64,000 nucleotides of DNA from Mesorhizobium_B sp963522145. GTDB taxonomy: Bacteria; Pseudomonadota; Alphaproteobacteria; Rhizobiales; Rhizobiaceae. A program made the position numbers and the translations under genes. Location of the stretch: the NCBI GenBank assembly GCA_963522145.1, contig CAUQXI010000010.1, positions 1 through 64,000 of the forward strand. The letters are read 5' to 3'. The notes under the pieces are model-generated. The model made no database searches and was not told the DNA's origin. It saw nothing but the letters and a program-made list of their open reading frames with translations. Positions 52,223 through 62,566 of the stretch are shown one piece after another (position 1 is the first letter of the stretch; each line of letters opens with the position of its first letter).

Positions 52223-52306
52223 CGTCGCGTTCTCCTCTCTTGAAGTGTTCTTGAATGAAGCGTGCCTGCTTTTGCCGCAACCCGGCAGACGCAGAGCCTG
52301 CCGCTT

Positions 52307-53101
52307 CTAGCGCCCGATTTCGTCGTCGCCAAAGCGCGGCAGTCTCTTTTCGCGAAAGGCCGACACGCCTTCGGCGAGTTCCGGCGAGCCTGCCGCCGCC
52401 ATCCCGGCCATGGCCTCAAGTGTGCGCTCGCGCTCTTCCCCTTCGGCAGCGTTCGCGAGCATCTTGGTCAGCTCGGTTGCGAGCGGCGCCCGCCGAAGAA
52501 GACGGTCGGCGATCTCGCGGGCTTTCGCCATCCCCCCGCCGCTACCCGTGACATGATCAACAAGGCCGAGCGACAGTGCCTCATCGGCGTTGAAGACCTC
52601 TCCGAACAGCGCCATCCGGCGCACGAGTTGGGCGCCGAAGCGGCGTGACAGGCGCTGGGTACCCGACCAGCCGGGAATGATCCCGAGGCCCGCCTCCGGC
52701 TGTCCGATCCGCACATGCGCTTCGGCGATCCGGAGGTCGGCACATGCGGCGAGCTCCAGCCCGCCGCCCAGCGTATCGCCGTTGAGAACCGCGATCACCG
52801 GTTGCCGCAGCCGGGCGAGGGCATCGAACGCCTCATGGCCATGGCGGATCCAGAAACGCCCGAACTCGACGGCGTTGTAGCCGCTCCATGCTGCGATGTC
52901 GCCGCCGGCGCAGAACGCCTTTGCGCCCGCGCCGGTGAGGATCACGGCGCGGATCTCCGGTGCGCTGTCGATCCGGCGGCACAGGCCATGCAGCTCGGCC
53001 ACCATTTCGGCGTCAAAGGCGTTCAGCTTCTCCTCGCGCCGGATCGTGACAACCGCGACTGTGTTGTCGACGCGCAGTTCCAGGCGCGAAGCCTCGTTCA
53101 T
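52307..53101 (-). CDS. enoyl-CoA hydratase/isomerase family protein
   Basis: A 264-residue crotonase-fold enzyme. The oxyanion-hole segments are AKAFCAGGDIAAW and LGGGLELAACADLRIA. QPEAGLGIIPGWSGTQRL supplies a Glu and the Asp/Gly position, and the C-terminal trimerisation region LFGEVFNADEALSLGLVDHV is present. The ATG overlaps the CoA-transferase stop by 4 nt. It probably hydrates the acyl-CoA made in the same pathway. Confidence 0.92.
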   Translation of the reverse strand: MNEASRLELRVDNTVAVVTIRREEKLNAFDAEMVAELHGLCRRIDSAPEIRAVILTGAGAKAFCAGGDIAAWSGYNAVEFGRFWIRHGHEAFDALARLRQPVIAVLNGDTLGGGLELAACADLRIAEAHVRIGQPEAGLGIIPGWSGTQRLSRRFGAQLVRRMALFGEVFNADEALSLGLVDHVTGSGGGMAKAREIADRLLRRAPLATELTKMLANAAEGEERERTLEAMAGMAAAGSPELAEGVSAFREKRLPRFGDDEIGR

Positions 53102-54684
53102 GCGGCCTTCCGGCTGAAATGCTCACCCATCGGCTCAGGCGCAAAAAGGAAGGCCGGCATTTCGGTGAGGTTATCGGCGACTTTCAGTGGGAAGCCGGCG
53201 CGCGAAAGGATGTCGCGCTCCAGATCGATGCCCGCCGCGACTTCCGTCACCGTCATGCCTTGCTCCATGAGCCGCATCACACAGCGCTCGGTGACATAGG
53301 TGACGTCCTGGCCTTGGCGAAGCGCGCGTACGCCGGAAAAGCTGACCTGATCCACCTGATCGACAAGCTTCTCCACCTTGCCTTCGCTGAGGATTGTGAG
53401 CTTTTTGCCGGATATGGCCAGCTTCGCGCCGGCATTGAAATAGCCGGAGAACACGATCTTCTTCGCCCGCGAGGTGATGTCGACGAAGCCGCCCGCGCCG
53501 GCGGTGACATGCGGCCGGAACGGGAGCTTCGAAACATTCACCGAGCCGTTTCTGTCGATCTGCAGGAACGACAGCAGCGTGGCATCGAAACCGGCGGACT
53601 GGAAATAGGTGAACTGATGCGGCGAGGAAACAAAAGCCTCCGCGTTGGACGAGCAGCCGAACTTGAAGTCGAGCAGCGGCACCCCGCCCACAGCACCCTG
53701 CTCGATCACCCAGGTCACGTCGCCATGACGCTTCTCCTCCAGGAAGATGCGCGGCACGGCTGCCGAGATACCGAAGCCCAGATTGACCGCCCATCCGGGT
53801 TGCAGTTCCAGCGCCACGCGCCGCGCCATCACCTTCGCCGCGTCGAGTTCGGGGATCGTGAAGCTCGACAGAGGCCGGAACAGCTCGCCGGAGATCGCCG
53901 GGTCGTAAGGGGTGGCTGTGGTCTGGAACTGCTCGGGCGCTTCCACGACGATGTCGACGAGGTTGCCCGGCACGCGCACGTCATGCGGCCGGAGCGACCC
54001 CGACTGGGCGACGCGCTTGACCTGGGCGATCACCGTGCCGCCGCCGGCATGGGCCGCAAGCGCCAGCTCCATGGCGCCGAGATAAGCGCCTTCATGCTCG
54101 AAGGTCAGGTTGCCGCGCTCATCGGCCGTGGAAGCACGGATGATTGCGACGTCGGGCTTGATCGCGGGAAAGAAGAGCCATTCCTCGCCCGCGAAATCCA
54201 CCTTGCGCACGACCGGTTTTTCCCGCGCGCGTTCATTCATGGCGCAGCCTTCGAGGTCCGGATCGACAAAGGTTTCCAGGCCTACCTTGGTGAGCACGCC
54301 CGGCCGCATGGCCGCCGCCTCGCGCAGGATGTCGAAGATGATGCCGCTCGGGATGTTGTAGGCCGCGATGCGGTTCTCGCCGAGCATCTGCCAGATGAGC
54401 GGTGGTTCGGCCGAGGAGGGACCGGACGGATACGAGCCGCCGATGATCGTCTCGATCATGCCGTCCTGTGCGAGGTGATCGACGCCCCTGGTGCCGAACA
54501 TGTCGCCGGCTGCGATGGGATGGATGGTGGTCAGCGCGCGGGGATGGCCGGTTTCCCCGAAGCGCTGTCCGAGCGCTTCGAGCACCGCGTCGGGGCAGCA
54601 CAGGCCGCTCGACGAGTTGACGGCGACGATCGCCCCGTCCTTTACGGCCTCAACCGCCTCCCGGACGTTCAGGACCTTCGACAT
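53098..54684 (-). CDS. acyl-CoA:carboxylate CoA-transferase (fused alpha-beta)
   Basis: A 528-residue family I CoA-transferase with both subunits in one chain. The N-terminal alpha-like half has FIIGGSYPS-type glycine segments and NIPSGIIFDILREAAA. The beta-like half has the catalytic Glu in IEQGAVGGVPLL (ExGxxGG), then the NLGFGISAAVPR segment. It moves CoA between acetyl- or succinyl-CoA and a pathway acid, like YdiF/propionate CoA-transferases. It is first in the leftward operon with operator site C ahead. Confidence 0.92.
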   Translation of the reverse strand: MSKVLNVREAVEAVKDGAIVAVNSSSGLCCPDAVLEALGQRFGETGHPRALTTIHPIAAGDMFGTRGVDHLAQDGMIETIIGGSYPSGPSSAEPPLIWQMLGENRIAAYNIPSGIIFDILREAAAMRPGVLTKVGLETFVDPDLEGCAMNERAREKPVVRKVDFAGEEWLFFPAIKPDVAIIRASTADERGNLTFEHEGAYLGAMELALAAHAGGGTVIAQVKRVAQSGSLRPHDVRVPGNLVDIVVEAPEQFQTTATPYDPAISGELFRPLSSFTIPELDAAKVMARRVALELQPGWAVNLGFGISAAVPRIFLEEKRHGDVTWVIEQGAVGGVPLLDFKFGCSSNAEAFVSSPHQFTYFQSAGFDATLLSFLQIDRNGSVNVSKLPFRPHVTAGAGGFVDITSRAKKIVFSGYFNAGAKLAISGKKLTILSEGKVEKLVDQVDQVSFSGVRALRQGQDVTYVTERCVMRLMEQGMTVTEVAAGIDLERDILSRAGFPLKVADNLTEMPAFLFAPEPMGEHFSRKAA

Positions 54685-54699
54685 CGTGTCTCCAAAAAA

Positions 54700-54715
54700 G
54701 TAACTGGTTAGTTAT
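54700..54715. promoter_or_regulatory. palindromic operator site C (CoA-transferase operon)
   Basis: GTAACTG-GT-TAGTTAT fits the consensus RTAACYR-N2-YRGTTAY and lies 16 nt upstream of the CoA-transferase start. An overlapping TTATAACC may extend the protected region. Confidence 0.6.
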
Positions 54716-54817
54716 AACCGATGTCATCTTCGTGCGTCGCGGTCAAGCGCGGCGCCGCACTGCTCAGGCGGCGCCGCAACATACTCCACTTGCCAAGTCA
54801 GGGATCAACTTCTACAA

Positions 54818-54833
54818 GTAACCAGATAGTTAT
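54818..54833. promoter_or_regulatory. palindromic operator site D (aldo-keto reductase)
   Basis: GTAACCA-GA-TAGTTAT is the fourth copy of the operator, 36 nt before the GTG start of the second aldo-keto reductase. Sites C and D flank the second divergent promoter region, mirroring A and B. Confidence 0.65.
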
Positions 54834-54869
54834 ATAAGGCGGAGCGTGTTCTCCGCGAGGAGGGCATAA

Positions 54870-55685
54870 GTGAACATCCTTTTTCAGAAATCCTATCAGC
54901 GGGCATTCGGGACATATCCCCTGAAAGGGTCGGAACTGGCGGGCGCGATCGAAGCGGCGCTCGCAGCAGGCTATCGCGCCTTCGACACGGCGCAGATGTA
55001 CGGCAATGAAAAGGATGTCGGGCGGGCGCTGGCCGCGGGCGGCGTCCCACGCGACGAGCTTTGCATCACCACCAAGGTCGATACCAGTAATTTCAGTTCG
55101 GAGCGCTTTATCCCTTCGGTGGAGAAGAGCCTCGAGGACCTGCAACTGGACAGGGCGGATGTTCTTCTCCTCCACTGGCCGGTGAAGGAAGGCAACGCGC
55201 CGGCGCTGCGCCTGCTGGAGGAGGCCAAGGAGCGCGGACTCTGCCGGCATATCGGCATTTCCAATTACACGGCCGCCATGATGCGCGAGGCGAAGTCGCT
55301 GGTGTCGTCTCCGCTCGTCGCCAATCAGGTCGAATTCCACCCGCTCCTGAACCAGGATGTCCTGCTCAGGGCGGCGGCCGAGACCGGCATTCCGCTTTCG
55401 GCCTATTCCACCGTGGCGCGGGGCGCGGTGTTCAAGGAGCCGCTTTTCGCCGAGATCGGGCAGGGCTACGGAAAAACGGCCGGGCAGGTCGTGCTGCGCT
55501 GGATCCTGCAGAAGGGTGTCGCGGTCAACACGATGTCGACAAGGCCCGAAAACATCCGCGCCAATTTCGACGTGATGGACTTCACGCTGTCGAGCATCGA
55601 CATGGCCCGCATCGACGAGAAGACCCATGTGAACGAGCGTATCGTCACCTCGGCGCTGGTTCCCGACGCGCCGGAATGGGACTGA
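54870..55685 (+). CDS. aldo/keto reductase (2,5-diketogluconate-reductase-like)
   Basis: A 271-residue TIM-barrel oxidoreductase. The tetrad is Asp and Tyr in FDTAQMYGNEKDVG, Lys in ITTKVD and His in LLLHWP. HIGISNYT and NQVEFHPLL are typical of the AKR5-like bacterial group. The start is a GTG at 54870 with GAGGAGGG upstream. It is divergent from the CoA-transferase operon and under the same operator type. It probably reduces or oxidises a sugar-like carbonyl. Confidence 0.9.
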   Translation: MNILFQKSYQRAFGTYPLKGSELAGAIEAALAAGYRAFDTAQMYGNEKDVGRALAAGGVPRDELCITTKVDTSNFSSERFIPSVEKSLEDLQLDRADVLLLHWPVKEGNAPALRLLEEAKERGLCRHIGISNYTAAMMREAKSLVSSPLVANQVEFHPLLNQDVLLRAAAETGIPLSAYSTVARGAVFKEPLFAEIGQGYGKTAGQVVLRWILQKGVAVNTMSTRPENIRANFDVMDFTLSSIDMARIDEKTHVNERIVTSALVPDAPEWD

Positions 55686-55704
55686 GCCTCTTCGCTCGGA
55701 CTTC

Positions 55705-55742
55705 CGCCTGAGAGGGCCGGCCGAGTGCCGGTGTTTCAGGCG
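55705..55742. terminator. hairpin between convergent genes (possible bidirectional terminator)
   Basis: CGCCTGA (55705-55711) pairs with TCAGGCG (55736-55742), and an inner CCGGC/GCCGG stem lies within the loop. It sits between the stop of the aldo-keto reductase and the end of the leftward GMC gene. No T-run follows, so efficiency is uncertain. Confidence 0.45.
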
Positions 55743-55753
55743 AGGAGGCAGCG

Positions 55754-57352
55754 CTAGCGATTGCCCCGTATCATGTCGCTGGCCTTTTCGCCGATCATGA
55801 TCGTTGCCGCATTGGTGTTGGAGCCGATCAGGCTCGGCATGACGGAAGAATCGCAGATGCGGATGCCTTCCAGCCCTCGAATGCGCAGGGTGGGGTCGAC
55901 GACCGCCAGCTCGTCCGTGCCCATCCGGCAGGTCGAGACGGGGTGGTAGGAAGTGCGTCCGTTCCGCCTGGCATACGTCTCGAAGTCGGCCAGGCTCCGG
56001 ACGCTTTGGTCCGGCACGTGGCGGTTCTTGATCAGCTTCTGCAATGAGTGCTGGGCGAAGATCTCGCAGGAGATGCGCACGCCTTCAGCCGTGGTGCGGC
56101 GGTCATACTCCTCAGCCATGAAATTCGGATCAACCACGGCCTTGTCGTCGGGATTCGCGGATCGCAGGCGCACCGTGCCGCGGCTTTTGGGCCGCAGCGT
56201 ATAGGAATTGAGCGTCACACCCGAGCCGGACGGGACCGACGGCACCCCTGCTTCCGCGCCCGCGCCTGCCAGGAAATGGAATTGGAGGTCGGGAAAGGGC
56301 GCTTGTGGATCGGCGCGCCAGAAGGCGCCGCCCTCGACCACATTGGATGTTACGGGACCGGAGTTGAAGAGCGCATATTGCAACCCGGCCCACACCATCC
56401 AGTGGCGCTTGTTGTAGCGGTCGAGGCTCGTCCAGCCTTTCAACTCGGCGACGATGTCCACGCCGAAATGGTCCGTCAGGTTCTCGCCGACGCCGGGAAG
56501 GTCGTGCACCACCGGAACGCCCAGCGACCTGAGATGGTCGGCTGGCCCGACGCCCGAAAGCATCATGATCTTGGGCGTGCCGATCGCCCCGGCCGTCACC
56601 AGGATCTCGCTTTCGGCGCGCGCGGTTTGGAGCGTGCCGTCCCGGCGATACTCTACCCCGGTCGCGCGGCTGCCGGAGAACAGGATGCGGTGGACATGGC
56701 AGCCGGTTTCCACCGTCAGGTTGGGCCGCTTCCTCGCGGGCTTGAGGTAGCCCACAGCGGCCGAACAACGCCGCCCGTTCTTCGTGGTGGTCTGGTAAAC
56801 GCCCGCGCCTTCCTGCACCGCCCCGTTGAAATCTGGATTATAGGGGATGCCGTATTCCTGGGCCGATTGCACAAAGGCCTGGGTTGTCTGCTGGGGCGCG
56901 GGGATGTTGGACACGCCGAGCGGCCCGTCCGTGCCGTGCAGCGGCCCGGCCAGGATCGTGTTGCCTTCCGAGCGCAGGAAATAGGGAAGCGCCTCCTTGG
57001 CGGACCAGCCTTCCGCACCTTCCTCCGTTGCCCAGCGGTCGAAGTCTGAAGGATGGCCGCGCGTGTAGATTTCCGCGTTGATGGAACTGCCGCCGCCGAT
57101 CACGCGTGCCTGTGCGTAGGGGATCTCGCGGTTCTCGCAGTGCTTCTGGGGTGCCGTCGTCAATCCCCAGGTGAAGGGACCGGTGGTCATCTTCGCGAAG
57201 CCCACCGGCATGTGGATATAGGGATGACGGTCGCGCCCGCCGGCCTCCATCAGCAGCACGCGGACCGCCGGGTTCTCCGTCAGGCGCGCGGCGAGCACAC
57301 AGCCGGCCGAGCCGCCGCCCACGATGACATAGTCATAAGCCTTGTCCGTCAT
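55754..57352 (-). CDS. GMC-family FAD oxidoreductase (choline/alcohol dehydrogenase-like)
   Basis: A 532-residue flavoprotein. The FAD motif DYVIVGGGSAGCVLAARL begins near residue 6. The GMC signature regions GGGSSINAEIYTRGH and GAIGTPKIMMLSGVG and the catalytic His in SYHPVSTCRMG are followed by the C-terminal SNTNAATIMIGEKASDMI. Such enzymes oxidise primary alcohols or polyols. It is the last gene of the sugar-uptake operon, 24 nt after the aldehyde dehydrogenase, so together they probably take an alcohol to the acid. Confidence 0.92.
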   Translation of the reverse strand: MTDKAYDYVIVGGGSAGCVLAARLTENPAVRVLLMEAGGRDRHPYIHMPVGFAKMTTGPFTWGLTTAPQKHCENREIPYAQARVIGGGSSINAEIYTRGHPSDFDRWATEEGAEGWSAKEALPYFLRSEGNTILAGPLHGTDGPLGVSNIPAPQQTTQAFVQSAQEYGIPYNPDFNGAVQEGAGVYQTTTKNGRRCSAAVGYLKPARKRPNLTVETGCHVHRILFSGSRATGVEYRRDGTLQTARAESEILVTAGAIGTPKIMMLSGVGPADHLRSLGVPVVHDLPGVGENLTDHFGVDIVAELKGWTSLDRYNKRHWMVWAGLQYALFNSGPVTSNVVEGGAFWRADPQAPFPDLQFHFLAGAGAEAGVPSVPSGSGVTLNSYTLRPKSRGTVRLRSANPDDKAVVDPNFMAEEYDRRTTAEGVRISCEIFAQHSLQKLIKNRHVPDQSVRSLADFETYARRNGRTSYHPVSTCRMGTDELAVVDPTLRIRGLEGIRICDSSVMPSLIGSNTNAATIMIGEKASDMIRGNR

Positions 57353-57376
57353 CCTGACGTCCTTCCCCGACGTGCT

Positions 57377-58876
57377 TTACGCGACCCAGTGATCCCGCTT
57401 GCCGATCTCGATATGGACCGATTTGATCTGCGTATATTCCTCGACACCGTAGATGCCGGCCTCACGACCCCAGCCCGACTGCTTGAAGCCGCCGAGCGGC
57501 AGTTCCGGCCCGCCGGCGAGCGTCGTGTTGACCCAGAAGCGGCCCGCTCGGACACGCCGGGTCACCGTCAGGGCCTTGTCGATATTCTTGGTCCACACGC
57601 TTGCCGCAAGGCCATAGACGGTGTCGTTGGCGATCGTGATTGCCTCTTCCAGCGTGTCGAACGGCATTACCGCCAGCACGGGACCGAAGATCTCGTCGGT
57701 TGCGATCGCCATCTCGCGCGTCACATCGCCAAACAGGGTCGGCGCGATGAATTGACCGGCGCCGCGCTCGACCGCCTCGCCGCCATGAACGAGGCGCGCG
57801 CCTTCCGCCCGGCCCTTTTCGATATAGTCGAGGATCGTCTTGTTCTGGGCCGGGGTGGTGATCGCACCGATCTGGGTTTGAACATCCAGCGGATCGCCGA
57901 CGCGCATTTTTGCGAATTTCGCGGCAACCAGCGCCTCGAACTCGCGTGCGACGGAGCGCTCGACGATCAGCCGGCTGCCGCTGACGCAGCATTGGCCCGT
58001 GTTGAACGCGATCCCGAAGGCGACCCCGTCCGCAGCGTCCTCCAGATCGGCATCGGCAAACACGATCTGCGGGTTCTTGCCGCCGAGTTCCAGTCCGAGC
58101 TTCTTGAAATTGCCGGCGGCGGCCTTCACGCAGGAACGCCCCACCGCTGTCGAGCCGGTGAAGGAAAGCATGTCGACATCCATGTGCTCGGTGAGCGCCT
58201 GGCCGATCGTGCTCCCGGAGCCGGTGACCACGTTGAAGCAGCCGTCCGGCAGGCCGGCCTCCTGCAGGATCTCGGCGAGGATCAGTGTGGTAGCCGAGGT
58301 GACCTCGGACGGCTTCGCAACGATCGTGCAGCCTGATGCGAGAATGAAAGGCACGCGCTCGCACAGGATCAGGAAGGGGAAGTTCCAAGGCGTGACGAGG
58401 CCGACGACGCCGATCGGCTCGCGTGTGACGATGCCGAACAGCCGGTCGCCCAGATTGTTGAAACTGTCGCCGTGCAGCGCGCGGGCAGCGCCCGCTGCGT
58501 ATTCGAAGATCGAGACGCAGCCATCCACCTCGCCCCGTGCCTGCGCGATCGGCTTGCCGTTTTCCAGCGTTTCCCAATAAGCGAGTTCGTCGCGACGCTT
58601 CGCGATGCCTTCGGCCGCACGCAGGAGCACTGCCGCGCGATCCGCCCCGTTGAGCCCTGACCAGCGGCGGTCCTCGAACGCCGTTCTCGCCGCCTTGACG
58701 GCACGGTCGAGATCGTCGGTCGTGCAGCGCACGGTGCGCGTCACGGCAACGTCATGCGCCGGGCTCTTGCGCTCGAAGGTGTCGCGGTTCCCCGCCTCGA
58801 CCCATTCGCCATCGACGAAAAAGCCGAAGACGCGCGGCTCCGCGGGAAGGGAAAGTGTCGGGGATTGCTTGTCCAT
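57377..58876 (-). CDS. aldehyde dehydrogenase
   Basis: A 499-residue NAD(P)-dependent ALDH. TPWNFPFLI, FTGSTAVGRS, the catalytic Glu in LELGGKNPQIV and Cys in FNTGQCCVSGSR are all intact, with EIFGPVLAVMPF and the C-terminal FKQSGWGREAG. The ATG at 58876 (MDKQSPTLS) is preferred; the upstream ATG at 58909 is less likely. It lies between the zinc alcohol dehydrogenase and the GMC gene in one leftward operon. Confidence 0.94.
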   Translation of the reverse strand: MDKQSPTLSLPAEPRVFGFFVDGEWVEAGNRDTFERKSPAHDVAVTRTVRCTTDDLDRAVKAARTAFEDRRWSGLNGADRAAVLLRAAEGIAKRRDELAYWETLENGKPIAQARGEVDGCVSIFEYAAGAARALHGDSFNNLGDRLFGIVTREPIGVVGLVTPWNFPFLILCERVPFILASGCTIVAKPSEVTSATTLILAEILQEAGLPDGCFNVVTGSGSTIGQALTEHMDVDMLSFTGSTAVGRSCVKAAAGNFKKLGLELGGKNPQIVFADADLEDAADGVAFGIAFNTGQCCVSGSRLIVERSVAREFEALVAAKFAKMRVGDPLDVQTQIGAITTPAQNKTILDYIEKGRAEGARLVHGGEAVERGAGQFIAPTLFGDVTREMAIATDEIFGPVLAVMPFDTLEEAITIANDTVYGLAASVWTKNIDKALTVTRRVRAGRFWVNTTLAGGPELPLGGFKQSGWGREAGIYGVEEYTQIKSVHIEIGKRDHWVA

Positions 58877-58978
58877 GGTTGTTGTTCCTTCGATGAGCGA
58901 GCGAGCCAATCCGGTGTTGCTCAGAGGAGAGCTTGCGTCGATTGAGTTCGGGAGCAGGTTCCTGCGTGGGGGCGGGGG

Positions 58979-60031
58979 CTAGAGCCTGATCTGCGTCTTC
59001 AGATCGCCCGGCCGATGGGAAAGGGTGTCGAAGGCCTGCTGGATGTCTTGAAGCGGGTAGCTGGCGCCGGTGAAGGCGGAAAGATCGAAGCGCCCATGGG
59101 CCACGAGCACCAGCGCGTCATGCATGTCCTCGCCCATGCCAGCGACGGACCCCTTGATCCCATATTCGCGCAGCACGGTCTGCAGGAGGGGGAGGGGCAA
59201 GCGATCCTCCGGACCCGTGATGCCGAAGGCCGCGATATGCCCGCCGGGTCGCACGAGTTCGAGCGCCTGCGCGTAGAGCTTGGACAGGCCGACGCTTTCG
59301 ATCACGAGATCGGCGCCGCGCCCGCCGGTATGATCGAGGACGATGCGCTTGGCCTCGGACGGATCGGCGACCAGCACGTCGGCGCCGGAATCGAGCGCCA
59401 TGCGTCCGCGTGCTTCGGAAGGCTCCACGACGATGATCGGCGCGGCACCGACGAGCCGCATCATCTGCACATGCAGGTTGCCCACCGGACCGGCACCCAG
59501 GATGACCACCGACTGCGCGAAGCGCGCCTCGGCCTTGCGCGCCGCGCGGACCACGCAGGCGACCGGCTCGACCAGAGCCAGCTTTTCGGATGGCGCGTCG
59601 GCTGGCGCCGCGATCGCCAGACGCGCGGGAAGGGCGACATATTCCGCGAAGGCGCCATCGCGCGAGATGCCGACTTGGCGCACCTCCGCGCAGTTCAGCA
59701 CCTCGTTGCGCCGGCAGAAGAAGCAGTGGCCGCAACCGATATTGATGTCGGCCACGACGCGCTGCCCGACCTCCAGCCCTCTCACATCGGCGCCGCGTTC
59801 CGCGATCGTGCCGGTAAACTCATGGCCGGGAATGATTGGAAGCTGGTCGGCTGCGTAATGGCCGTTGAACATGTGGATGTCCGTGCCGCAGATGCCGCAA
59901 CGGTCGACGCGGATCAGCACGTCGCTCGGCCCAATTGCCGGCAAGGGCACATCCCGAACCTCGAAGCGCCCCGGTTCCACGAGCACTGCGGCACGCATGG
60001 TTTGCGTCGATGCCTTCTCCGCTTGGTCCAT
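58979..60031 (-). CDS. zinc-dependent medium-chain alcohol/polyol dehydrogenase
   Basis: A 350-residue MDR enzyme. Catalytic zinc ligands are in RCGICGTDIHM and PGHEFTGTIAERGADV. The structural zinc loop is CGHCFFCRRNEVLNC, and the NAD motif is GAGPVGNLHVQM. It resembles sorbitol/threonine dehydrogenases. ATG 60031. The open frame continues upstream only as out-of-frame permease sequence. It is in the sugar ABC operon, 14 nt after the second permease, so it probably oxidises the imported polyol or sugar. Confidence 0.93.
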   Translation of the reverse strand: MDQAEKASTQTMRAAVLVEPGRFEVRDVPLPAIGPSDVLIRVDRCGICGTDIHMFNGHYAADQLPIIPGHEFTGTIAERGADVRGLEVGQRVVADINIGCGHCFFCRRNEVLNCAEVRQVGISRDGAFAEYVALPARLAIAAPADAPSEKLALVEPVACVVRAARKAEARFAQSVVILGAGPVGNLHVQMMRLVGAAPIIVVEPSEARGRMALDSGADVLVADPSEAKRIVLDHTGGRGADLVIESVGLSKLYAQALELVRPGGHIAAFGITGPEDRLPLPLLQTVLREYGIKGSVAGMGEDMHDALVLVAHGRFDLSAFTGASYPLQDIQQAFDTLSHRPGDLKTQIRL

Positions 60032-60045
60032 CGGCTTGGCTGTTC

Positions 60046-61044
60046 CTATTTGACCGTGGCGACCTTGGAGCGGTCGAGCGTGAGCGCGATCGCCGCGATT
60101 AAGACGAGGCCGAAGAAGATCTGCTGCCCCTCGGCGGGGATCTCCAGGTAAACCATGCTGGAGCGGATCACGGCCACGATCAGCGCCCCGACCAGCGTGT
60201 TGAGCACGCCCCCGACGCCGCCCGTCAGCGGCGTTCCGCCGACGAGCACGGCGACGATCGCCGGCAGCAGGAACTGGTTGGCCGCAAGCGACGAGCCGCC
60301 CGACAGCCGCGCCGAAAGCATGAGGCCGGCAAAGGCGGCGAGGAAGCCGCTCAAAGCAAAGGCCGCGATCTTGTAGCGCGCCACGCGGATCCCCGATGAC
60401 ACAGCGGCCTGCTCCGCCGCACCGATGGCCTTCAGCACGCGTCCGAACACAGTGCGGCGTTCGATGAACAACAACAGCAGCAGCAGAACGAGCGCCACGA
60501 CGATTTCCTTGGGAAGCCAGCCCCAATAGCCGAACAGCCAGCCCAGGATCGCGCTGCGCTCGGCTTCGATCATCGACACGCCCTTCTCGTTCGAGGCGAA
60601 GCGGGCGATCGAAAAAGCGATGCCGCCCATGGCGAGCGTCGTGATGAAGGTCGGGATCCTGGTCTTGACGGCAACAAGGCCGGAAGCCGCGCCGAAAAGC
60701 GTGCCGACGGCGAGTGCCAGGAGGGCTGCGCCGATGCCATAGGTGCTGAGCCAGATCGTGACCAGAACCGTGGTCATGCTCGCGACGGACTGCGAGGAAA
60801 GGTCGATGCTGCCGATATAGATGACGAGTGTCAGACCCAGCGCCATGATGAAAAGCGCCGCGACATCGGCGCCGGTGTTCAAGAGGTTGGCCGGCCGCAG
60901 GAAGGTAGAATCCAGCGCGCCGACGGCCGCCACCAGGAGCACGAGCGTCAGCACCGGCAGGAAAGCCTTCCAGTCGCGCACGGGGGGTGCTGCGGCCAGC
61001 TTGATCGATCCTTGCGGCAAAGAGGGTGTAGACGTGTCGCTCAT
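60046..61044 (-). CDS. sugar ABC transporter permease (RbsC type), second copy
   Basis: A 332-residue inner-membrane permease with about 8-10 helices of the branched-chain amino acid/ribose permease family. FIMALGLTLVIYIGSIDLS is the conserved motif and VGGTPLTGGVGGVLNTLVGA the cytoplasmic coupling region. It lies 12 nt after the ATPase gene and pairs with the permease at 62567-63532 to give a heterodimeric channel. Confidence 0.92.
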   Translation of the reverse strand: MSDTSTPSLPQGSIKLAAAPPVRDWKAFLPVLTLVLLVAAVGALDSTFLRPANLLNTGADVAALFIMALGLTLVIYIGSIDLSSQSVASMTTVLVTIWLSTYGIGAALLALAVGTLFGAASGLVAVKTRIPTFITTLAMGGIAFSIARFASNEKGVSMIEAERSAILGWLFGYWGWLPKEIVVALVLLLLLLFIERRTVFGRVLKAIGAAEQAAVSSGIRVARYKIAAFALSGFLAAFAGLMLSARLSGGSSLAANQFLLPAIVAVLVGGTPLTGGVGGVLNTLVGALIVAVIRSSMVYLEIPAEGQQIFFGLVLIAAIALTLDRSKVATVK

Positions 61045-61056
61045 CGCTTCGGATCC

Positions 61057-62559
<1,503 letters not shown>

Positions 62560-62566
62560 CTCCGCC

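Noticed and set aside
53119..54711. 530-codon open frame antisense to the CoA-transferase
   Set aside because: It is a shadow of a GC-rich coding strand: low-complexity Arg/His/Gly composition, no motif, and the opposite strand has intact CoA-transferase motifs.
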